Below are positions 1-5,042 of a stretch of DNA of 5,796 nucleotides, piece by piece. Source of the stretch: Bacteroidia bacterium (GTDB lineage: Bacteria > Bacteroidota > Bacteroidia > Bacteroidales > VadinHA17). Within the stretch, counting starts at the first letter, position 1, and each line of letters opens with the position of its first letter. The stretch lies in NCBI GenBank assembly GCA_026391515.1, contig JAPLEC010000164.1:1-5796 (forward strand). Direction: 5' to 3'. Below the pieces are notes generated by a model. It made no database searches. It worked only from the letters and a program-made list of their open reading frames with translations, and was not told the origin of the DNA. The position numbers and the translations under genes are program-made.

Positions 1-397
1 CAAGATCGATTTTACAGGCATAATGATCGATACCGTTTGTAACTATAATATAAGGTACTTTGAATCCAATGTTGTAACATTAAATCTGGTCAAATCCGTG
101 ATCATAAATTTTAATGTCAGGCGATTTAAATTCAACTATCATAACAGGTTTTCATGACCTGTTATGTATCAGTATATCAACACGTTTCTTTAAATTATTA
201 TAGCCCGACATGACTTCAATACCAATTATTCCTGGAGGGTATTTACCTTCCTGAATCAGATATCTGACAAAATTCTGCCTCACCCACTCCTCGGGAGTGA
301 GCCTTACAAATTTCTTCCTTATGGGATCGAAGATCTTTTCCTGACCCTCTTTTCCGGTAATTCTGAATGAATATTCAGGCAGATTTAGCTGTTTCAA
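1..397 (-). pseudogene. HsdR N-terminal-like (PD-(D/E)xK) nuclease gene, broken by two in-frame stops, 3' end outside window
   Basis: This resembles the small stand-alone proteins (about 150 residues) with a type I restriction HsdR N-terminal domain that are common in Bacteroidetes. The first 81 codons read through LTPEEWVRQNF and KYPPG to RVDILIHNRS, then meet TGA at 152-154. Reading on in the same frame restores the family pattern at once: KPVMIVEFKSPDIKIYDHGFDQI, a TAA at 80-82, then CYN and PYIIVTNGIDHYACKID to the window edge. There is no frameshift, only two nonsense codons. The putative catalytic pieces (D of VDIL, E and K of EFK) survive, and the TGA lies between them. The start is also poor: TTG at 395-397 sits where the family begins, and no ATG lies between it and the upstream in-frame stop at 458-460. 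Genes nearby use TGA and TAA as true stops, so recoding is unlikely. Best read as a decaying gene; sequencing error or readthrough is possible. Confidence 0.82.
140..166. repeat. Perfect 10-bp inverted repeat enclosing the premature TGA
   Basis: CATAACAGGT at 140-149 is the exact reverse complement of ACCTGTTATG at 157-166, with a 7-base spacer. The TGA stop of the broken nuclease gene (152-154) falls wholly inside the spacer, so in the minus-strand transcript the stop would sit in the loop of a 10-bp stem. The arms encode the HNR and PVM residues on either side of the stop. Whether the hairpin has a function, or is a by-product of a templated mutation, cannot be told from one sequence. Confidence 0.75.
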
Positions 398-453
398 CTT
401 AGTTTTGTACTTTTGATACCAGAAATATTTTATTTTCTGATAATTCTTTTGTG

Positions 454-533
454 ATACTTAGTGCCTTGGTGTCTTAGTGGCAAGAAAAAGGATGCCACAA
501 AGGCACAAAGACACAAAGGATTCACTAAGGTAT
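454..533. repeat. Intergenic inverted repeat made of 8-bp CTTWGTG units
   Basis: The left arm holds CTTAGTG (457-463), CTTGGTG (465-471) and CTTAGTG (473-479), at an exact 8-bp step. After a 10-base A-rich loop (483-492), the right arm holds CACAAAG at 496-502, 504-510 and 512-518, again every 8 bp, and CACTAAG at 523-529. The arms pair as a long imperfect stem of about 26 to 40 bases, ending in TGGCA/TGCCA next to the loop. The element lies between the divergent nuclease pseudogene and amn, so it is not placed like a terminator for either. It resembles the dispersed CTTTGTG-type intergenic repeats seen in many Bacteroidetes genomes (recalled, not searched). It codes for nothing I can recognise. 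Confidence 0.8.
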
Positions 534-535
534 AG

Positions 536-568
536 TTTATTAAGTACAAATATATTGAGATAATTTTT
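536..568 (+). promoter_or_regulatory. Weak candidate Bacteroidetes-type promoter for amn-holA
   Basis: TTTA at 536-539 and TAATTTTT at 561-568 are 21 bp apart. They approximate the Bacteroidetes sigma-ABfr pattern of TTTG, about 19-21 bp, then TAnnTTTG, with one mismatch in each box. Transcription would start only about 10 bases before the ATG at 583. The region is AT-rich, so a chance match is quite possible. Confidence 0.2.
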
Positions 569-582
569 ACTGACTGAAAAAT

Positions 583-1353
583 ATGAAAACCAAAGAAGAT
601 ATTGTTAATAACTGGCTGCCAAGGTATACTGGAAAAAGCATCGAAACTTTTGGCAAATATTTTCTCCTGACCAATTTCCTGTATTATGTCGAACTGTTTG
701 CGAAATGGAACAATGTGGAGGTGGAAGGCAGGCATAAAAACATGCCTAGCGCAACTGCAGACGGGATAACAATCCTTAACTTCGGATTTGGAAGTCCTAA
801 TGCAGCAACAGTTATGGACCTTCTGAGTGCAGTGAATCCGAATGCAGTTCTTTTTCTGGGGAAATGCGGCGGACTTAAGAAGAAAAACAAACTCGGTGAT
901 CTGATACTTCCGATAGCCGCTATCAGGAGTGATGGTACATCTAACGATTATCTGCCAAACGAAGTACCCGCACTCCCTGCATTCAAATTACAGAGTGCGA
1001 TTTCTGCAACTATTACAAAGTACAATAAAGCATACTGGACGGGAACTGTCTTCACGACAAACAGGAGAGTCTGGGAATATGATGCGCGCTTTAAAAAATA
1101 TCTGGTCAAAACCCGTGCAATGGCAATTGATATGGAAACAGCAACGATTTTTACGGTAGGCTTCGCAAACGAGATTCCTACAGGAGCATTGCTGTTAGTA
1201 TCAGACCAGCCTATGATTTCAACTGGAATTAAAACTGAAGCAAGCGACAGGAGGGTGACGAATAAATATGTAGAGACACACCTGAAAATAGGAATTGATG
1301 CACTGAGAGAGATAAAAGATAACGGCATCTCTGTCAAACACCTGCGATTCTGA
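583..1353 (+). CDS. amn: AMP nucleosidase, short Bacteroidetes-type
   Basis: This cytoplasmic enzyme would hydrolyse AMP to adenine and ribose 5-phosphate, tuning adenylate pools. The 256-residue protein is one nucleoside phosphorylase family-1 domain. Visible landmarks are NFGFGSPNAA (66-75), the glycine-rich GKCGG loop (93-97), SDGTSN (116-121), the IDMETA signature (182-187) that contacts the ribose in this family, and SDQP (207-210). It is about half the length of the E. coli enzyme (484 residues as I recall) and lacks that enzyme's N-terminal regulatory domain, which is usual for the Bacteroidetes AMN-like group. The ATG at 583 gives a full-length N terminus; no clear Shine-Dalgarno precedes it, as is normal in this phylum. 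Its TGA is one base from the holA ATG, so the two are very probably co-transcribed. Another purine nucleosidase or phosphorylase specificity cannot be excluded by sequence alone. Confidence 0.9.
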   Translation: MKTKEDIVNNWLPRYTGKSIETFGKYFLLTNFLYYVELFAKWNNVEVEGRHKNMPSATADGITILNFGFGSPNAATVMDLLSAVNPNAVLFLGKCGGLKKKNKLGDLILPIAAIRSDGTSNDYLPNEVPALPAFKLQSAISATITKYNKAYWTGTVFTTNRRVWEYDARFKKYLVKTRAMAIDMETATIFTVGFANEIPTGALLLVSDQPMISTGIKTEASDRRVTNKYVETHLKIGIDALREIKDNGISVKHLRF

Positions 1354-1354
1354 T

Positions 1355-2365
1355 ATGGCAGCCACCTACGAAGAAATTATTTCTGATCTGAAAAAGCGGA
1401 TCTTTAAACCGGTCTATTTTCTTGCCGGCGAAGAACCATATTATATTGACCTTATTACAGATTACATTGAAGGAAATGTCTTGCAAGAGGAAGAAAAATC
1501 ATTCAACCAGGTGATTTTTTATGGAGAAGATACCAATATTACATCAGTTATAGAAACTGCCCGGGGGTTCCCTATGATGTCGAGCCACAAGGTTGTTATT
1601 GTAAAGGAAGCTCAATCGTTAAAGAAGATAGAAGACCTTATTATCTATGTCGATAAGCCGCTTCCTTCAACAATACTTGTGATCAATTATAAGTATAAGG
1701 CAATTGACAAGAGGACAAAATTTTACAAGGCGCTTGAAAGCCATGCCGTTTATTTCGATTCTGCACGGCTGCGCGATTACCAGGTTCCTGCATGGATTGA
1801 AAGATATTTAATGACACAGGGAATTAAAATTGATCCAAGTGCCAGCGCTTTGCTTACAGAATACCTCGGAACAGATCTTCATAAAATTGTTAATGAGCTC
1901 AGTAAGCTTATCATTACTCTTCCGGCCGGTAGACCGTTAATTACTGTTTCGCTTATTGAGAAAAATATAGGTATCAGCAAGGATTTTAATAATTTCGAGC
2001 TTCAAAAAGCTGTCGGCGAGAAAAACATTCTGAGAGCAAATATGATTGTCCATCATTTTGCCAACAGTCCAAAGGATAATCCTATCACTCTGTCAATTGC
2101 ATCATTGTTCAGCTTTTTCAGCAAGCTCCTCACTTATTATTACCTGACCGATAAGTCAAAAAACAATGCAGCGGCAGCTTTGAAAATTAATCCGTTTTTT
2201 GTAAAGGATTATGAAGTTGCTGCAGCAAAATACAATGTTTCAAAAACGGTGCAGATAATCAATCTCTTACGTACTTACGACATGAAATCGAAGGGTTATG
2301 GCGATACAAGCAGCGAACCAGGAGATTTGCTGAAGGAGCTGGTATTCAAGACATTACATATATAA
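1355..2365 (+). CDS. holA: DNA polymerase III subunit delta
   Basis: Delta is the clamp-loader subunit that opens the beta sliding clamp during DNA replication. The 336 residues match the usual size of about 335-345. The N-terminal AAA+-like domain begins with YFLAGEEPYYID (21-32), the degenerate nucleotide-fold strand typical of delta, followed by ETARGFPMMSSHKVVIVKEA (67-86), which includes the clamp-contacting region. YLGTDLHKIVNELSKL (170-185) is the conserved helix that ends the second domain, and FNNFELQKAVGEKN (211-224) opens the C-terminal collar domain, which closes with DMKSKGYGD (309-317). No Walker A motif is present, as expected for delta. The start codon is one base after the amn stop with no ribosome binding site of its own, which points to translational coupling. 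A GC-rich palindrome follows within a few bases of the stop. Confidence 0.95.
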   Translation: MAATYEEIISDLKKRIFKPVYFLAGEEPYYIDLITDYIEGNVLQEEEKSFNQVIFYGEDTNITSVIETARGFPMMSSHKVVIVKEAQSLKKIEDLIIYVDKPLPSTILVINYKYKAIDKRTKFYKALESHAVYFDSARLRDYQVPAWIERYLMTQGIKIDPSASALLTEYLGTDLHKIVNELSKLIITLPAGRPLITVSLIEKNIGISKDFNNFELQKAVGEKNILRANMIVHHFANSPKDNPITLSIASLFSFFSKLLTYYYLTDKSKNNAAAALKINPFFVKDYEVAAAKYNVSKTVQIINLLRTYDMKSKGYGDTSSEPGDLLKELVFKTLHI

Positions 2366-2368
2366 GAT

Positions 2369-2384
2369 CCCCTCCTTGGAGGGG
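2369..2384. terminator. GC-rich palindrome between convergent holA and yqgE, probable bidirectional terminator
   Basis: CCCCTCC (2369-2375) and GGAGGGG (2378-2384) form a stem of six or seven G/C-rich pairs, starting four bases after the holA stop and 27 bases before the yqgE stop. It is followed by a further G-rich stretch (2386-2395). There is no good T-run on the holA side, so intrinsic termination is only inferred from position and stem strength. A GGAGGGG plus GGGGTGGG motif of this kind is also a dispersed intergenic repeat in Bacteroidetes as I recall, so it may be a repeat copy rather than a gene-specific terminator. Confidence 0.5.
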
Positions 2385-2410
2385 CAAGGGGTGGGTTTAC
2401 ATGAGCAGCC

Positions 2411-3001
2411 TCAATTCATATCCGGCGACTCCGGGAAATCGGCCCACATACGGTATTTGTTATTAAGGCTCCTCAGGACTCTTTTCCAGGTATTATCGAC
2501 CTGGTTGTTCAAAACTATATCGGTTTTCACTTTTGCAATAACCCAGGAATTTTCCTTTAATTCTCTTTCGAGCTGTCCTGCTGACCAGCCCGAATAACCG
2601 AGGAAGAACCTGATCTGTGATTTTGTTATTTTATCTTTTTGGATCAGATTCCTTACAAAATCAATCTCACCTCCCCAGAATATATTTTCATTCACCCATA
2701 CGCTTTTTGGAATCAGATCACCAAGGTTATGCAGGTAATGAAGGGTATCAGGTGCTACCGGTCCTCCCATGCTAAGATATTCTTCACATTTTTCAAAACC
2801 GGAAATAGCGTCACACACTTTGATTTCAAGCTTCTTATTGAGAATGAAGCCTATAGAACCTTCACTTGTATGATCAGCAAGATAAACTATGGTACGGTTA
2901 AAAAAAGTATCGGGGAGAAAGGGTTCAGAGATCAGTATTTTCCCTTTTTCCGGAATCTTGTCCTCAGGAAGAATGGTAAACAAGTCAAGCTCTGTTTTCA
3001 T
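2411..3001 (-). CDS. yqgE: YqgE/AlgH family protein
   Basis: The 196-residue protein covers the whole YqgE/AlgH (DUF179) domain. Recognisable pieces are GKILISEPFL (20-29), FFNRTIVYLADH (33-44), GSIGFILNK (48-56), the GGPV turn (79-82), FWGG (108-111) and the hallmark FLGYSGWSAGQLE (133-145). The tail, YRMWADFPESPDMN, is like the tails of other Bacteroidetes members. It has no signal peptide or membrane segment and should be cytoplasmic. The biochemical role is unknown; the AlgH name comes from an alginate-regulation phenotype in Pseudomonas and should not be transferred. The ATG at 2999-3001 gives the family's usual N terminus. The gene is convergent with holA and divergent from the PEPCK-like gene, so it appears to be transcribed alone. 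Confidence 0.95.
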   Translation of the reverse strand: MKTELDLFTILPEDKIPEKGKILISEPFLPDTFFNRTIVYLADHTSEGSIGFILNKKLEIKVCDAISGFEKCEEYLSMGGPVAPDTLHYLHNLGDLIPKSVWVNENIFWGGEIDFVRNLIQKDKITKSQIRFFLGYSGWSAGQLERELKENSWVIAKVKTDIVLNNQVDNTWKRVLRSLNNKYRMWADFPESPDMN

Positions 3002-3037
3002 ATATCAAAAGTGACCTGCCAATTTACATATTTTTAT

Positions 3038-3053
3038 AATAAGACCGCTTATT
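3038..3053. repeat. Short perfect palindrome in the divergent intergenic region
   Basis: AATAAG (3038-3043) and CTTATT (3048-3053) are exact reverse complements, four bases apart, about 40 bases upstream of the yqgE start. The position could suit an operator for yqgE, but a six-base arm in AT-rich DNA may be chance. Confidence 0.25.
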
Positions 3054-3116
3054 GTTAATAAAGCCTTCTTTAACGATAAAATTATTGAAAAAATATAAAT
3101 AAATAATCCGGTGAAA

Positions 3117-3149
3117 TTAGTTACTCAATTAATTAATGTCATATTTTTA
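3117..3149 (+). promoter_or_regulatory. Weak candidate Bacteroidetes-type promoter for the PEPCK-like gene
   Basis: TTAG (3117-3120) and TATTTTTA (3142-3149) are spaced by 21 bp and resemble the TTTG / TAnnTTTG boxes of the Bacteroidetes housekeeping sigma factor, with one mismatch in each box. The ATG at 3171 would follow by about 21 bases. The AT-rich setting makes this tentative. Confidence 0.22.
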
Positions 3150-3170
3150 GTCCGAATTGTTAACTGACGG

Positions 3171-4931
3171 ATGCAAAAGAGTACACTCAGGATCATTGGG
3201 AATAAGGTTGTTCTGAACAACCGCGAAAGAATGTGTGAAACAGCCGAAGAGCTGCTGGCAAGCGAAAAATTCAGGATTGTCCTGGATCATTGTCTCTCTC
3301 ATCTTCGATCCAGAAAATCTCCGCTGATGGACATTTTTCCTGACGGAATTCCAGCGGAATCAGCAGTAGATGACCTGGCTAAAACACTAATGCTGCTTGT
3401 TAAATATGAAAATAATGTAGTTCCACACATATTTGACAGGTCGGCTGGATTTCTTGAAGATCTGCAATTGCTGAATAATTTCGTCGAATTCTTTTATGAT
3501 TACTGGAGACATTTCGATCGTTTTATAATTAATGATTCGGAAGGCGACCGCCTTGATAAAAGGCCGTATCGTACTTTCAATGAGACTATTGAGCATCTGA
3601 CACATTTGATCAGGAGTGTTTACAGGCAAATCCAGGAGAATATAACAGGCAGTCATCCCAATGTTTACAGGCAGGTACGGGCGGGCGCTGAAATGGCAGT
3701 TATATCTATGCCAAAAGATGTCAGATATCCTGATGAAAAATACAGGAAGCTTAATTGTGTGCCGGTTATAAGGCAGATGCTTATCTACCCGCCTTTGGTT
3801 ATTCAGCAGCCAATGAACAAAAGGACAGGTGAGTTTAAAAGAATAGAACAGAATCCGGTCGATCTGGTAAATTTATGTTCCGATGATTGGCTTTGCTTTC
3901 CTGCGAAAGTCGGTAAGCTTCTGATTATGGTATATTTTCACATTGAGTTTTTTGAGCTGGGATTTTCGTTATGCAATCTTTTCCAGCTTGCTGAAGATAA
4001 TGACCTTACAAGGAGTCCGGATGCTGTTTTTATTTATGGCGTGCAGGGAAATGCAATTGATAACCTATCAAGCTTCCCAACTGTTTTTTATGAAGACAGC
4101 GCAGCCTCTGTTTTTGTAGGAGCAGTTCCCGGAAGATCTGAATTCGGTTATTTTGGGTATCTGAAGAAAATGATTCTCACCCTTCATAATTCAATTATCA
4201 TGAAAGCGGGTAAAATGCCATTTCATGGTGCAATGGTCAAGATCCTGCTTCAGGGTGATAAAGAGGCAACAATCCTGATGATGGGTGATACCGGAGCCGG
4301 TAAATCCGAAACTCTTGAAGCTTTCCGGGTGCTTGGAGAGAAACATATCCGTGAACTTACAATTATTGCTGATGACATGGGTTCAATAGAGCTTGATGAA
4401 AATGGAAATCCTGTCGGTTATGGTACAGAGATCGGAGCATTTCTCCGTCTCGATGATCTTCAGCCCGGATATGCTTATGGACATCTCGACAGGTCAATAA
4501 TTATGAATCCAAGCCAGGTCAATGCCCGGATTGTAATGCCGGTAACAACGTTTGATACAATTATAAGCGGATATAAAATTGATTATATTCTCTATGCCAA
4601 TAATTACGAGGAAATTGACAGCAATCATCCGGTGATTGAGAAATTTGATTCGCCTGACCAGGCTCTTGAGACTTTCCGCAGCGGAACTGTAATGAGCAAG
4701 GGGACAACCACTTCCAGCGGACTTGTCCATTCATATTTTGCAAATATCTTCGGGCCGCCGGAATATAAAGAGCTTCATGAAAAAATAGCCAGAGAATTTT
4801 TTGAAGCCTTCTTCAGTAAAAATGTTTTCGTAGGTCAGATGAGAACCAGACTCGGAATATCGGGTTATGAGACTAGCGGACCAAAGGCAGCTGCTACAGA
4901 ACTCTTAAAGATTATCGGATTTCAGGAATAA
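3171..4931 (+). CDS. Divergent phosphoenolpyruvate carboxykinase-like protein (PckA/HprK superfamily)
   Basis: This 586-residue protein has a C-terminal half that follows the PEPCK fold in order. GYLKK (329-333) matches the GEMKK metal-lysine segment of ATP-PEPCK. FHGAM (351-355) matches MHCSA with its metal-binding His. GDTGAGKSE (372-380) is the P-loop, in a form closer to HPr kinase than to the GLSGTGKTT of classical PEPCK. ADDMG (400-404) is the acidic kinase-2 motif. NARIVMPV (451-458) matches the NTRVSYPI segment with its phosphate-binding Arg. GTVMSKGTT (505-513) and FANIFGPP (523-530) match the late nucleotide-binding part. The first 300 or so residues are unlike PckA, and I could not find the oxaloacetate-binding RSPKD-type motif. 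Close relatives are annotated as PEPCK in Bacteroidetes (recalled), but carboxykinase activity is inferred. A protein or small-molecule kinase is the main alternative. It is cytoplasmic, with no signal peptide, and transcribed alone. Confidence 0.75.
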   Translation: MQKSTLRIIGNKVVLNNRERMCETAEELLASEKFRIVLDHCLSHLRSRKSPLMDIFPDGIPAESAVDDLAKTLMLLVKYENNVVPHIFDRSAGFLEDLQLLNNFVEFFYDYWRHFDRFIINDSEGDRLDKRPYRTFNETIEHLTHLIRSVYRQIQENITGSHPNVYRQVRAGAEMAVISMPKDVRYPDEKYRKLNCVPVIRQMLIYPPLVIQQPMNKRTGEFKRIEQNPVDLVNLCSDDWLCFPAKVGKLLIMVYFHIEFFELGFSLCNLFQLAEDNDLTRSPDAVFIYGVQGNAIDNLSSFPTVFYEDSAASVFVGAVPGRSEFGYFGYLKKMILTLHNSIIMKAGKMPFHGAMVKILLQGDKEATILMMGDTGAGKSETLEAFRVLGEKHIRELTIIADDMGSIELDENGNPVGYGTEIGAFLRLDDLQPGYAYGHLDRSIIMNPSQVNARIVMPVTTFDTIISGYKIDYILYANNYEEIDSNHPVIEKFDSPDQALETFRSGTVMSKGTTTSSGLVHSYFANIFGPPEYKELHEKIAREFFEAFFSKNVFVGQMRTRLGISGYETSGPKAAATELLKIIGFQE

Positions 4932-4934
4932 TAC

Positions 4935-5035
4935 CTCTGTGGCTCTCTGTGTCTCCTCCGGATTTCCTCTGTGTAATTTAAATAAATAATAAAACTTACA
5001 CAGAGTGTCACAGAGAACCACAGAGTTACACAGAG
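4935..5035. repeat. Intergenic inverted repeat made of 10-bp CTCTGTG/CACAGAG units, between convergent genes
   Basis: The right arm carries CACAGAG four times at an exact 10-bp step (4999-5005, 5009-5015, 5019-5025, 5029-5035). The left arm carries the complement CTCTGTG at 4935-4941 and 4945-4951, then at 4967-4973 after a diverged stretch (4952-4966). The arms are separated by an AT-rich spacer (4977-4995) and meet it with GTGTAA/TTACAC, so a long imperfect hairpin can form. It starts four bases after the PEPCK-like stop and ends eight bases before the stop of the convergent E1 gene, the place expected for a bidirectional terminator, though no T-run follows on either side. Its core heptamer differs from that of the 454-533 element by one base, so the two look like members of one repeat class with different steps. 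Confidence 0.82.
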
Positions 5036-5042
5036 AAATCAT

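Noticed and set aside
1..397. Genetic-code change or frameshift to explain the internal stops
   Set aside because: Both TGA and TAA interrupt the frame, while the other genes here end naturally in TGA, TAA or TAG. The family pattern stays in one frame, so no frameshift is needed.
1..397. Part of a restriction-modification defence island
   Set aside because: Only a small HsdR_N-like domain is present and it is broken. The neighbours are housekeeping genes, with no methylase, specificity subunit or helicase.
454..533. CRISPR array
   Set aside because: The units are 7-8 bp, face each other as an inverted repeat and have no unique spacers of 25-40 bp. The same holds for the 10-bp unit element at 4935-5035.
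430..1337. Minus-strand open frames at 430-735, 684-890 and 948-1337, and a plus-strand frame at 929-1159
   Set aside because: Three lie mainly opposite, or in another frame of, the well-supported amn gene, and 430-735 also reads through the repeat. None shows a recognisable domain.
2376..3058. Plus-strand open frames at 2376-2597 and 2639-3058
   Set aside because: They are antisense shadows of yqgE, whose full family pattern on the minus strand is clear.
3617..3675. Direct repeat GTTTACAGGCA inside the PEPCK-like gene, giving VYRQ twice
   Set aside because: Only 11 bases, two copies, and explained by codons for a short shared peptide; not evidence of a repeat element.
3387..4743. Minus-strand open frames at 3387-3656, 4494-4730 and 4561-4743
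   Set aside because: They are antisense to the PEPCK-like gene, lack family resemblance, and overlap one another.
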